The position numbers and the translations under genes are program-made. From positions 1,116,001-1,180,000 of the forward strand of contig JANVAS020000222.1 in NCBI GenBank assembly GCA_027563935.2: a stretch of DNA of 64,000 nt, written 5' to 3'. The notes under the pieces were generated by a model. It was not told the origin of the DNA, ran no database searches, and saw nothing but the letters and a program-made list of their open reading frames with translations. This document shows, in pieces, positions 11,088 to 22,575 of the stretch (position 1 is its first letter; each line of letters opens with the position of its first letter). This DNA is from Costus lasius (Eukaryota; Streptophyta; Magnoliopsida; Zingiberales; Costaceae).

Positions 11088-12876
11088 GGTGTTCGTTGCT
11101 GCAGGAATCTACAACAGGCAAGAACAGCAAGGTCAGTATCAATGTTTCAGAATCAATCCAGGACTTAAGAAAGATTCTTTTCTCACTATTTTGTCTGACT
11201 GAAAAATCCAGTAAACAGTCCGAAAGAGTAACACTCTTGTAGTGAGATGGGATCCAGATTTCATACTTGGTCTCCGCGTCCCGCTCAAGCGAGATAAGAT
11301 GCACAGAGATGACAAGCACTAATTTCTGGTAGGCTGTCCCAGCCAATCGCCAACCCGTGCGATTCCCCTTCATCTTGGCAATCCAGCAGACTGTGCCAAC
11401 TGAGTTGGTACAACACAGTCTCTGATCCCAGAGATGGCTGCCTCCATGTGCTACCATATGCGCCACATATGTAGTCTACATGGTCAAGCTGACCTGACCT
11501 ACTCCCTGGACCACCACGTGCTATGCTGAGCAACGAGAAGGGATAAATCCCTGCTCTGTAACACGCAGGTGTAATCCAGCACCGTCTGAAGATAGATGGA
11601 CGTGCCCACTGAGTGGGTTCAACACGGCTCCAACGATAGTCAGAACGGTGAGGTTTCGCGTCAGAAGGCTTACGAGCTTGATATATTAGCGTTGGATTTT
11701 AACGGTCTTTTATCTTCTTACTATCAGGCATGTCCTATGGCTATAGCAGAAGATAAACTTAAACATGCAATTCTAATTATTAGCAATAAGTAGAAAGCAT
11801 GATCTTATGTGGTAAAAGCCCATGAACCCTAGTAAGACCTTAATTTTACTTAAGTCTTCACTTGAGCTCCTTGGCCTCACATCTGGTCCAACCTAGGGCT
11901 CTAGCGCCAAGAGCACCTCAGGTGCGCCACCAGGTGAATGCTCCTCTTGGATGTGTGCCTTTGTGCTCTTGTCTAATCAAAATACATTTTTGATCTATCT
12001 AGACAAGGTTGACTCGCAGGTCAACAATACATTATAAATTAAGTACAATGTGATTCGCAGATCACAAATTAATTTACAATTTTAAATCCAGGCTCACAGG
12101 CCCCAGCACAGCACACAATAGGGCAACCCACATAAGAGTAAATAAACAAGCATATGGTTTCAATCATCATGTGATCCAATCAAGAAATTAAAATTTAGAA
12201 AACCCCATAGGCATCACTTTTAATTTCCTTATGTGCCCTACAACCTTACAATGGTCCATTGATAGGGATCCACTCATCCATCTAGATAGATCCTTTTCCC
12301 TTGCATGCACCGAGTCCTAACTGACCCGAGTTGACCTGATGGTCAACCATGCATGCGCCAAGGGCTGAACCACTCTCATGAGTTTTGGCAAGCGGGTGTG
12401 ACCCCGGGCCTAACTCAAGTGTGTTCAGAAGTTGTCTCAATCAGACCTCGCTACACGCCTTGGATGCAGTCGACCTATAGCCACCTCGTGCTTGCGCACA
12501 GGTGCTATCTGGTCAACCCATCTAGGCTGTCAGATGGTCTGATCAGACTAGTTTGATCCATTCTAGATGAAGCTTTCAACCCCATCAACCCATCTAAGGG
12601 TTTACAATAGGTACATCTTAGATCTAGTTGGGCGCGCATGTCATATAGGTTTTAGAAAAACAACAACAACATGGTATAACCGCAACCAACATATATGCGC
12701 CAATCAACATAACTCTCATACATGCGCAAATATAAACATACTATTATCTAGCATACTCGCATGAAGAGATAACATATGTCAAACAAGATCAACATACATG
12801 TAGATGCGCAAACATGGATCACAAAGTATATCAAGCAATCATATGATTATGCTTCAACCGGCGCTTTGATACCAAT
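11088..12876 (-). other. Leader, splice acceptor and primer site of A-2
   Basis: Mirror of the A-1 leader. The acceptor AG is at 11110-11109 with exon 2 beginning at 11108, 21 nt before the gag ATG. The primer site (12874-12863) reads TGGTATCAAAGC, one transition from the standard TGGTATCAGAGC. Short ORFs here are also found in the A-1 leader only because the sequences are near-identical. Confidence 0.8.
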
Positions 12877-14595
12877 TGAAGAGTCCCCTTCATGGGGGAG
12901 CGCAAGTAAACAAAATCCCTTTCAAGAGGGGGGCGAAAACCTTAAAGGGGTGGCGCATCACCATTGCAAGCGGAAGCAAAAGGTTTTCGAGAATCTTAGC
13001 ATAAACATATGTTCAACTTGGTGAAGTTGAGACTCATACCATAGCCATCTCGGTTTAGATGGAGCTTTGGAAGCAAAGGCGCAAGTGCCCCTTCTCCGAA
13101 GATAATCACACACAAGAGAAGATGGCTTCTCCTTGGATTCCTTGTGCTAGCAAGGATGCGCAAGGTGTCCTTGATCGAATGTTAGGATGATGGAGAAGTT
13201 TCCTTGGCCGAGCGCTTGTTCTTGTCGTCCACTTCCTTCCACACGAGATGGCAAGCAAGCTCTCTTTTTCCAAAACCAAAACGCAAAGACAAGAGAGCAA
13301 ATGCACTTCGGCGACATCAAGACAAATGACGTTACATGACTTCCCAAAATGGAAAGTCATGAAGCCACTTTCCAACGCCAAAACGCCCCTCTTGATGAAC
13401 CATGCGTTCACCTAGTGAACCGGTTCATGCTTTGGTTCAATTCGATTTGGCCCAAAGACCAAATTCAAACCAAGCCAAGCCAAGGCATGGTCTAGACCCT
13501 CTATGAACCAAATGGCTCATGATCTAGCCGTTCATCTCCTGATGCTCCTGATCTCACCGATCTAGCATCATCTCTCTCGATCGAAGCTTACCGATCTAAA
13601 GCCCTAATCAATCAAACATGATCAGGCTAGATCTCACTTACAATCAGAGATTAAACCCCTTTAAACTGAACCCATACAATTCAGTCCACACGATCTGACT
13701 CAAGAAAGCCATATCATCAAATTGTGCGACCCTAAGGGTTTCCTTTAAATGTCGGTAACGACAACTTACGTTATCACGATCAGTGAGGGGTATCTAGCAA
13801 CACATCACTGTCTCCCTATATAAAGGAAATAGTCTTCCAAGACTACACCCAAACCATGGCACAAGTGTGAATCAAAACTCACAAGGCACACATATGTCCT
13901 TTGCCACTGGATGTTCTTATTGGACAAGCATGTCAAGCTTGTAACTCCAATACGATGAGCATGATTAGATCAGATGCACATAGTCATCTGGGTATGGCCA
14001 TACACTACCTCAATCATCTCATATAGGGGGGCCTCTAGAACATCACACTCCTTAAACAAGGAGACGGCAATCCTTTATCTATCACTAGTGCCCTAACCTG
14101 ATTCAAGCTCACCATCCAAGATAGTCTATAATCATTATATTTCAAATGATATTGAACTACCTCAAAACAATGACAATCATCATTTAGAAACACAAGTGAT
14201 CTCAAGTCAAAGGACATGTGCCACTTGCTGCTTACAGGGATCATTCACATTGTGACAAGCAATGCAATATCCCAGTAGGGTCTGTCCAGTACATCCAATG
14301 TACCCATGAGTCTACATCTTATTCCATGCTCGAAGCATCCTATAAGATTAGCACTCATATTAGTCTCCATCATATCAAGGCTGTCTCATGTTCACCAAGA
14401 TATCTCGACTAAGGACTCATAGCCTGTCAGCCTAGCTGAACAGCTTTGAGACATTATTCAGAAGTACACTTATTACAGCAGACAAGGTAACAACCTGAAT
14501 AACAACCATGCCTTATTATAAACTTAAGAGTTTATTACATGATACTTTTACAATCCCGAGGCCTCAAACATTAGCCTTAAGGGCATACCCCAACA
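12877..14595 (-). repeat. 5' LTR of A-2
   Basis: 1719 bp, ending with TGTTGGGG (minus strand) at 14595. The in-LTR ATG GCT ATG is at 13048-13040 and is followed by the GTATGAG donor (13039-13033). Confidence 0.96.
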
Positions 14596-14600
14596 GTTAT
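14596..14600 (+). repeat. Target-site duplication GTTAT, right copy
   Basis: Direct copy of 5459-5463. Confidence 0.95.
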
Positions 14601-16451
14601 TATTTCTACGATCCCAAAGAGAACAAGGTTTTTGTTGCTCGGACGGCCATATTTCTTGAGAAGGAGTTTCTTCTGCAAGAGGCCAGTGGGAGAGAAATAA
14701 AGCTGGATCAGATTCCAGAGGAAGGACAAAGTAGTCAAGCAGAGTTGGATGAGCCTGAGCCGGTAGATCAGGTTATTGAACAACCTGAGGCTCAGATATC
14801 ACGGGAACCGCGAAGATCGGGTAGGATCCGTCGACAGCCTGAGCGCTATGACGGAGTCTACATCATTGATAATGATGAACCCCTAACTTATGCGGATGCG
14901 GTCAGTGGACCGGAGTCAGCTAGATGGCTTGATGCTATGCGAGCCGAGATGGACTCCATGTCAGATAACCAAGTCTGGGATTTGGTTGATCCGCCTCCGG
15001 GAGTAATCCCTATAGGCTGTAAATGGATCTTCAAGAAGAAGATTGACATGGATGGTAACGTGGTTACCTATAAAGGCAGACTAGTTGCGAAAGGTTTCAA
15101 ACAAATCTACGGGATAGATTATGATGAAACTTTCTCTCCTGTAGCCATGTTTAAGTCTATTCGGATTCTTTTCGCGATAGCAGCATATTACGACTATGAG
15201 ATCTGGCAGATGGATGTGAAAACAGCTTTCCTCAATGGAAATCTGGATGAGGATGTGTATATGACACAACCTGAGGGTTTCACTAATCCAGCAGATCGTC
15301 ATAAAATATGCAAGTTAAAGAAGTCCATTTATGGACTTAAACAAGCATCAAGAAGCTGGAACATTCGTTTTGATGAATCAATCTCTGAGTTTGGTTTCAT
15401 CAAGAACGAGGATGACCCGTGTGTATATAAGAGGTTTAGTGGGAGCGTGATTACATTCCTAATCCTCTACGTCGATGATATCTTGATCATTGGAAATGAT
15501 ATTCCTGAACTGCATGCTGTTAAAGCATGGTTAGGAAAATGTTTCCAGATGAAAGATTTAGGAGAAGCAGCCTATGTACTAGGTGTGAAGATCTACAGGG
15601 ATAGATCTAAGAGGCTTCTCGGGCTGTGCCAGAGTACTTACATCGATAAGGTCCTGGAGAGATTCCATTTAGAGAATTCTAAACGTGGATATCTTCCAGT
15701 CAGACATGGTCTGAATCTTTCGAAGAGTCAGTGTCCACAAACACAGACTGAGAAAGATGAAATGGACAATACGCCTTATGCTTCGGCTATTGGGTCCATT
15801 ATGTATGCGATGTTGTGTACTCGCCCAGACGTCGCTTACGGGTTAAGCGTGACCAGTCGATTCCAAAGTAATCCAGGTTTGGCGCACTGGATTGCGGTCA
15901 AGAACATCTTAAAATATCTGCGGAGGACCAAAGATATGTTCTTGATATATGGTGGTCAGGAAGAACTCAGTATAGAGGGATATACTGACGCTTCGTTCCA
16001 GTCGGACCAGGATGATTTCCGATCGCAATCAGGCTATGTTTTTAGCTTGAATGGTGGAGCAGTGGTGTGGAAGAGTTTCAAACAGTCTACTGTTGCTGAT
16101 TCCACAACTGAAGCCGAGTATGTTGCAGCCTCGGAAGCATCCAAGGAGGCAGTGTGGATTCGTAAGTTCGTGAGAGAACTTGGTGTCGTTCCTTCGAGTG
16201 CTGATCCTTTGGTTATCTTCTGTGATAACACTGGAGCAATCGCACAAGCAAAGGAACCACGGTCGCACCAGAAGTCCAAGCACATACAGAGACGGTTTCA
16301 CTTGATCCGGGAGATCATTGATCGAGGCGAGATCAAGATTTGCAAGGTTCATACAGATGACAATCTGGCAGACCCGCTTACCAAGCCTCTGGCGCAGCAG
16401 AAGCATGAGAAGCACTGTAATAATATGGGTTTGAGATTTCTCAACCATTAG
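14601..16451 (+). pseudogene. gag-pol: A-1 gag-pol, 3' part (RT and RNase H)
   Basis: The remaining 616 codons of the A-1 polyprotein, in phase with 3430-5463 across the A-2 insertion. Contents: end of the integrase C-terminal region, acidic linker rich in Glu/Pro, reverse transcriptase with QMDVKTAFLNG and the YVDD box, then RNase H (YTDAS, TEAEY, CDN), stopping at the family stop codon. An incidental open frame starts at an ATG in the neighbouring A-2 LTR (14508) and reads in phase through the target duplication into this segment (647 codons in all). It contains no lesion of its own; it is separated from its Gag and integrase half by 9.1 kb. Confidence 0.93.
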
Positions 16452-16460
16452 ATTAAGTGC

Positions 16461-16471
16461 AAGTGGGAGAT
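16461..16471 (+). other. Polypurine tract of A-1
   Basis: AAGTGGGAGAT, directly before the 3' LTR; plus-strand priming site for reverse transcription. Confidence 0.85.
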
Positions 16472-18192
16472 TGTTGGGGTATGCCCTTAAGGCTAATGTT
16501 TGAGGCCTCGGGATTGTAAAAGTATCATGTAATAAACTCTTAAGTTTATAATAAGGCATGGTTGTTATTCAGGTTGTTACCTTGTCTGCTGTAATAAGTG
16601 TACTTCTGAATAATGTCTCAAAGCTGTTCAGCTAGGCTGACAGGCTATGAGTCCTTAGTCGAGATATCTTGGTGAACATGAGACAGCCTTGATATGATGG
16701 AGACTAATATGAGTGCTAATCTTATAGGATGCTTCGAGCATGGAATAAGATGTAGACTCATGGGTACATTGGATGTACTGGACAGACCCTACTGGGATAT
16801 TGCATTGCTTGTCACAATGTGAATGATCCCTGTAAGCAGCAAGTGGCACATGTCCTTTGACTTGAGATCACTTGTGTTTCTAAATGATGATTGTCATTGT
16901 TTTGAGGTAGTTCAATATCATTTGAAATATAATGATTATAGACTATCTTGGATGGTGAGCTTGAATCAGGTTAGGGCACTAGTGATAGATAAAGGATTGC
17001 CGTCTCCTTGTTTAAGGAGTGTGATGTTCTAGAGGCCCCCCCTATATGAGATGATTGAGGTAGTGTATGGCCATACCCAGATGACTATGTGCATCTGATC
17101 TAATCATGCTCATCGTATTGGAGTTACAAGCTTGACATGCTTGTCCAATAAGAACATCCAGTGGCAAAGGACATATGTGTGCCTTGTGAGTTTTGATTCA
17201 CACTTGTGCCATGGTTTGGGTGTAGTCTTGGAAGACTATTTCCTTTATATAGGGAGACAGTGATGTGTTGCTAGATACCCCTCACTGATCGTGATAACGT
17301 AAGTTGTCGTTACCGACATTTAAAGGAAACCCTTAGGGTCGCACAATTTGATGATATGGCTTTCTTGAGTCAGATCGTGTGGACTGAATTGTATGGGTTC
17401 AGTTTAAAAGGGGTTTAATCTCTGATTGTAAGTGAGATCTAGCCTGATCATGTTTGATTGATTAGGGCTTTAGATCGGTAAGCTTCGATCGAGAGAGATG
17501 ATGCTAGATCGGTGAGATCAGGAGCATCAGGAGATGAACGGCTAGATCATGAGCCATTTGGTTCATAGAGGGTCTAGACCATGCCTTGGCTTGGCTTCGT
17601 TTGAATTTGGTCTTTGGGCCAAATCGAATTGAACCAAAGCATGAACCGGTTCACTAGGTGAACGCATGGTTCATCAAGAGGGGCGTTTTGGCGTTGGAAA
17701 GTGGCTTCATGACTTTCCATTTTGGGAAGTCATGTAACGTCATTTGTCTTGATGTCGCCGAAGTGCATTTGCTCTCTTGTCTTTGCGTTTTGGTTTTGGA
17801 AAAAGTGAGCTTGCTTGCCATCTCGTGTGGAAGGAAGTGGACGACAAGAACAAGCGCTCGGCCAAGGAAACTTCTCCATCATCCTAACATTCGATCAAGG
17901 ACACCTTGCGCATCCTTGCTAGCACAAGGAATCCAAGGAGAAGCCATCTTCTCTTGTGTGTGATTATCTTCGGAGAAGGGGCACTTGCGCCTTTGCTTCC
18001 AAAGCTCCATCTAAACCGAGATGGCTATGGTATGAGTCTCAACTTCACCAAGTTGAACATATGTTTATGCTAAGATTCTCGAAAACCTTTTGCTTCCGCT
18101 TGCAATGGTGATGCGCCACCCCTTTAAGGTTTTCGCCCCCCTCTTGAAAGGGATTTTGTTTACTTGCGCTCCCCCATGAAGGGGACACTTCA
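16472..18192 (+). repeat. 3' LTR of A-1
   Basis: 1721 bp, TGTTGGGG...CACTTCA. It ends exactly where A-0 RNase H sequence resumes. Confidence 0.96.
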
Positions 18193-18572
18193 AGAGTTTC
18201 AAACAGTCAACTGTTGCTGATTCCACAACAGAAGCCGAGTATGTTGCAGCCTCGGAAGCATCCAAGGAGGCAGTGTGGATTCGTAAGTTCATTCAGGAAC
18301 TTGGTGTCGTTCCTTCGAGTGCAGATCCTTTGGTTATCTTCTGTGATAACACTGGAGCAATCGCACAAGCAAAGGAACCACAGTCGCACCAGAAGTCCAA
18401 GCACATACAGAGACGGTTTCACTTGATCCGGGAGATCATTGATCGTGGCGAGATCAAAATATGCAAGGTTCATACAGACGACAATCTGGCTGACCCACTT
18501 ACCAAGCCTCTGGCGTAGCAGAAGCATGAGAAGCACTGTAATAATATGGGTTTGAGATTTCTCAACCATTAG
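18193..18572 (+). pseudogene. gag-pol: A-0 pol remnant (RNase H end)
   Basis: Encodes the last part of the polyprotein starting within the KSFKQSTVADSTTEAEY region, with the CDN motif and the terminal LADPLTKPLA. An in-frame TAG at 18516-18518 replaces the CAG of its relatives, 18 codons before the normal stop at 18570-18572. One residue cluster (FIQEL for FVREL) also differs. The 5' side is cut at the A-1 insertion point. Function is lost by truncation. Confidence 0.9.
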
Positions 18573-18592
18573 ATTGAGTGCAAGTGGGAGAT

Positions 18593-20200
18593 TGTTGGAG
18601 TATGCCCTTAAGGCTAATGTTTGAGGCCTTGGGATTGTAACAGTATCATGAATAAACACTTTTGTTTATAAAGGCAATGGTTGTTATTCAGTTTGTTACC
18701 TTGTCTGCTGTAATAAGTGTACTTCTGAATAATGTCTCAAAGCTGTTCAGCTAGGCTGACATGCTATATGTCCTTAGTCGAGATATCTTGGTGAACATGA
18801 GACAGCCTTGATATGATTGAGACTAATATGTGTTCTAATCTTATAGGATGCTCCGAGCATGGAATAAGATGTAGACTCATGGGTACATTGGATGTACTGG
18901 ACAGACCCTACTAGGATATTCAATTGCTTGTCACAATGTGAATAATCCTTGTTTGCACTAAGTGGCACATGTCCTCTGACTTGAGATCACTTGTGTTTCT
19001 AAATGATGATTGTCATTATTTTGAGGTAGTTCAATATCATTTGAAAGATAATGATTATAGACTATCTTGGATAATGATCATGAGTCAGGTTGGGACACTA
19101 GTGATAGATATAGGATTGCCGTCTCCTTGTTCAAGGAGTGTGATGTTCTATAGGGGCCCCCTAGATGAGATGATTGAGAAAGTGTATGGCCATACCCAGG
19201 TGACTATGTTCATCTGATCTAATCATGCTCATCATATTGGAGTTACAAGCTTGACCCGCTTGTCCAATAAGAACATCCAGTGGCAAAGGATACATGCATG
19301 CCTTGTGAAGTTGATTCACACTTGTGCTGTGGTTTGGGTGTAGTCTTGGAAGACTCTTTCCTTTATATCGGGAGACAGTGATGTGTTGCTAGATACCTCT
19401 CACTGATCGTGATAACGTAAGTTATCGTTACCGACATTTAAAGGAAACCCTCAGGGTCGCACAATTTGATGAAATGGCTTACTTAAGTCAGATCGTGTGG
19501 ACTGAATTGTTTTGGTTCAGTTGAAAGGGATTTAACCTCTGATTGTAAGTGAGATCTGGTCTGATCATGTTTGATTGATTAGGGCTTGAGATCGGTAAGC
19601 TTCGATCGAGAGTGTGGATGCTAGATCGGTGAGATCAAGAGCATCAAGAGATGATCGGTTAGATCTTGAACCATTTGGTTCAAGGGAGATCTAGACCATG
19701 GCTTGGCTTGGTTCGATTTGGTCTTTGGACCAATTGAAATTGGACCAACTTCAATTGAACCGGTTCACATATGTGAACGCATGGTTCAATTAAGTTTGCG
19801 TTTTGGATTAGTTCAAAGCCATGAACGCATGGCTTCATGACCTTCCTTTTATGGAAGTCTTGTAACGCCAAAACGCATATGCTTGCCTCAACGGCTCTAA
19901 TCTTTGGAGCTCTCTCGTGTGTGACGAAGAGCTTGGACGAAGAGGAAGAAGAGAGCTTTCGGCCAAGGGAGATATCATCTCATCTTTCTTTTCCAACGAT
20001 CAAGGACCCTTTGAAGAGCTTTGCTAGCACAAAGGATTCAAAGGAGCAAGCCATCTTCATTGTTGTGTGCGTCACCTTTGGAGAAGAAGCATTCGACTCT
20101 TTGCTTCCAAGGCTCCATCCACCCATGGCTATGGTGAGATCTTCTCATGATCTTTCAATTAAATCAAAGTTGATCATATAGAACATGCGATCCTATAGAA
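18593..20200 (+). repeat. 3' LTR of A-0, diverged and truncated
   Basis: Starts TGTTGGAGTATGCCC after AAGTGGGAGAT. It is closer to the A-4 LTR than to A-1/A-2. It keeps the ATG GCT ATG plus GTGAGAT donor at 20125-20140. The 3' limit is uncertain by about 50 bp. Confidence 0.85.
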
Positions 20201-21638
20201 ACCCTAATTCCGCCCATGCAAGTACTTTGATCAAGCAAGCCACCTAAGGGGGCTGATCTTTGACCGAACCTTGATGCCTTCTAGGTCTCCTAGTGGTGCA
20301 TATTGAGGTTCAAGGGTTGAGGAAGAGGATTGGCGCTCCAAACTTGCAAAGGGCTGGCCTTCTATCATTAGCCAAGAGCTTGAAGGTCCATTGGACGCTT
20401 CTTAAGTTCATGGGCTGATGGAGGAAGGTCGAGCGCCAATGATGCTTGATGGCACATCCAAGTAAAGGGGGCGCACCTCTAGGTGGCACACCTTGCAAAG
20501 GATGACTCGTATCAAGCATTGAGGTGAGATACCTGGCATAGAGATGGCTCATGGATGTTTGGCCGAACCCTAGGAGGAGCCTAGGGCTTGCGAGCTATCC
20601 TCCAGGAAGAGATATGAGTTGGCCGAATCCTAGGAGGAGCCTAGGATTTGCAAGCTAGCTCATGGAGAAGACTCGGGCTGGCCGAACCTAAAGGGGGTCT
20701 AGGGTTTTCCTGGATGGTGCCTTTGGGGTTCGCGAGCTGACCTATGGAGATGAAGACCTAGGTGGTGCACCTCGGGGCCTTGGAGCAGAGCCCTTAGGGC
20801 ACTCAGGGATGAGCTAAGGACTTGTTGGCATGGGCCCATGACACATTGCCCTTGGTAGTGCTAGGTGGCTAGGTCTAGGTTTAGGGGCTTGTTACCCATG
20901 TTTTGGGCTTTGATCACATCATATTTACTGTTTCTGTTCCAGCATGCCCTTGCTACTTTATTTTATTCCACCATAGGATTGCATGCCTGTATTGGTAGAA
21001 TAAGATAAAAAGCCGTGGTGCCGAGACCACAAAAATCCTCGATAAATTATATCAAGTCCCGTTACTTAGCCTTCTGACGCATAACCCTCATCAAACTGTC
21101 GATCGATGGTGTTGTGCACTGTTTCCCACCCTCGTGGGACACACCCATCTATCTTCAGGAGGAGTGTGGTGACAATAATTTCCCTAGTCCGGTTAAAACT
21201 TTGGACGCGCCTTTCACAAGGAAATTGTTGGCCCTGAGTATAACGGTCAGGTCGGACTTGACTAGGATTTTTCATATGTGGTGGTTCACATGATGAAATT
21301 TCTAGAGGCAGCCTCAAGAGGTTTGGACTTTGTGGTATATCCAGCCCTCGCTAGACACAAAGTGCCTGAACGGTCTTGAGAACGGGAATTGCCGAGTAGC
21401 AATTGGCCGGCGAGCCTACCTTAGGAAGCATGCGTCACCATGTGCAGTACATCCCACCCTCGTGGGACGCAAGGCCGTGTACGAAATGAGGATCCCATCT
21501 CACTAAGGAAGTTGGGCGACTTCTCGATCGATTTTTGAGGATTATCAATTCGAATAAAATAGTTAGAAACAGTCATTTATAAAAGGCCAGAATAAATGAT
21601 TGAAATGTGATACTGATTTGCTCTTGTTTGTATTGTAG
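20201..21638 (+). other. B-1 leader
   Basis: Non-coding. Contains three 60-bp tandem units (20560-20720) and two hairpins of the form CCCAC-CCTC-GTGGG (near 21130 and 21453) that parallel the hairpins of family A. It ends in a branch-point-like CTGAT and TTGTAG acceptor directly before the gag ATG at 21639. Confidence 0.65.
20560..20720 (+). repeat. Three 60-bp tandem units in B-1 leader
   Basis: GGCCGAA(C/T)CCTAGGAGGAGC recurs at 20561, 20621 and, more diverged, 20680. Each copy is followed by a CTAGG...GCAAGCT-like stretch. Confidence 0.75.
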
Positions 21639-22575
21639 ATGGCTTCTACAAGCAATAACAACAGCAGACTGTCATTCTGTTCCTTCCTTGAGAGGGAGAA
21701 GTTGACTAGAGTTAACTTCATGGACTGGTACCCGGGACTTGAGGATAATCCTCAAGCAGGAGAAGAAGTTGTATATCTTAGAGCAAGTGCTTCCTCCTCA
21801 ACCATCATCCACAGCCCACACGGCTGAACGGGATGCTTTTCGCAAGCATCAGGATGACACCCTGGATCTTGGCTGCCTTATGTTAGCCACTATGTCATCC
21901 GAGTTGCAGATGCAGTATGAGGATCAGAATGCATTTCAGATCATCTCGCATCTAAAGCAACTATTTGAGTCGCAGGCTAGAACATAAAGGTTTGAGACAT
22001 CCAAGGCTGCTTTTCAGTGAAAGATGCCTGAAGGTGCTCCAATAGGACCACATGTACTCAAGTTGCTTGTGTACTTGTCGCATCTCACTAGGCTAGGACA
22101 CCCGATGGATCAGGATGTGGCTACGGAACTTATCCTGCAGTCGCTGCCTCCGAGTTATAGCTCTTTTATCATTAACTTCAATATGAACAAAATTGCTTGT
22201 ACTCATGAGGAGCTGCTTAAACTGCTGGAATCGACCGAGAAGGAAATGGTCAAGTTCAAAACCTAAGTCTGTTCTTATAGTCTCCAAGGATAGTAAGAAG
22301 CGAAAAAGGGGTAAGGGCAAGTCCAAGGCCAAGGCACTGAAGAAAGGCAGGGTGAGGGAGAACAAGTGCTTCAACTGTGGCCAGGAGGGCCATTGGCGCA
22401 AAGACTGCAAGCATCCTCATAAAGAGAAGAAGAGAAGTAACCCTTCGTCTTCAGGCTCAGGTAATTTTATTACCAAATCCTATATTGTCTATTTCTATAC
22501 ATGGGTATTTTATACCGCATGGTGAGACTGATATTTACAAAAATATGCAGGAGCTCCAGAGAAATAGGACATGGT
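21639..22575 (+). pseudogene. gag-pol: B-1 gag and protease remnant
   Basis: Starts with ATG GCT TCT right after a splice-acceptor-like TTGTAG. The Gag reading frame is recoverable in pieces: 21639-~21740, 21739-21987 after a frameshift, 22024-22266, and 22266-22525. Stops interrupt at 21985, 22018 and 22264. It has an intact CCHC zinc knuckle (CFNCGQEGHWRKDC, 22367-22408). The retropepsin follows in a broken form: the region matching WVLDTACG reads WVFYTAW, so the catalytic Asp is lost, and a stop follows. It is clearly homologous to the family A Gag (shared LPPS, NFNMNKI, EELL motifs). Not functional. Confidence 0.88.

Larger units (their letters stand above)
5464..14595 (-). mobile_element. 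Copia element A-2, full length, nested in A-1
   Basis: A 9132-bp element of the same family as its host, in opposite orientation, with two 1719-bp LTRs, primer site, leader, gag-pol, purine tract and a perfect 5-bp target duplication. LTRs differ at about four positions by eye (5469 against 12882; the T/G change near 5615 against 13027; 5839 against 13254; 7096 against 14509). The insertion is therefore recent. The only coding lesion I see is one nonsense codon at 9234-9236. Its sequence is almost identical to A-1, so the two come from one recent burst. Confidence 0.97.
1..18192 (+). mobile_element. Copia element A-1 (Angela/BARE-like), split by nested A-2
   Basis: Ty1/copia LTR retrotransposon with order LTR, primer site, long leader, gag-pol, purine tract, LTR. 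The left edge of the window cuts off about 80 bp of its 5' LTR. Comparing the visible 1640 bp with the 3' LTR by eye shows about three mismatches and no indel, so the element is young. Its pol frame is interrupted at 5463 by element A-2, and before that insertion the frame was open over 1294 codons. The base after its 3' LTR continues in the RNase H region of an older relative (A-0), so A-1 landed inside A-0. The expected target duplication is AGAGT (18193-18197); its left copy is outside the window. Angela/BARE assignment rests on LTR length, leader length, single ORF size and domain order. Confidence 0.95.
18193..20200 (+). mobile_element. Copia element A-0, 3' remnant hosting A-1
   Basis: 3' end of an older family A element: the last part of RNase H, a purine tract and a diverged 3' LTR. 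Its 5' part must lie left of the window. The right end is approximate, because the LTR loses similarity to its relatives near 20200 without the usual CA end, so it is truncated or joined to B-1 by a deletion. Confidence 0.85.

Noticed and set aside
14508..14600. N-terminal 30 codons as a conserved domain of the downstream RT ORF
   Set aside because: They are the antisense end of the A-2 LTR, joined by the insertion. Intact family members have integrase sequence there instead.
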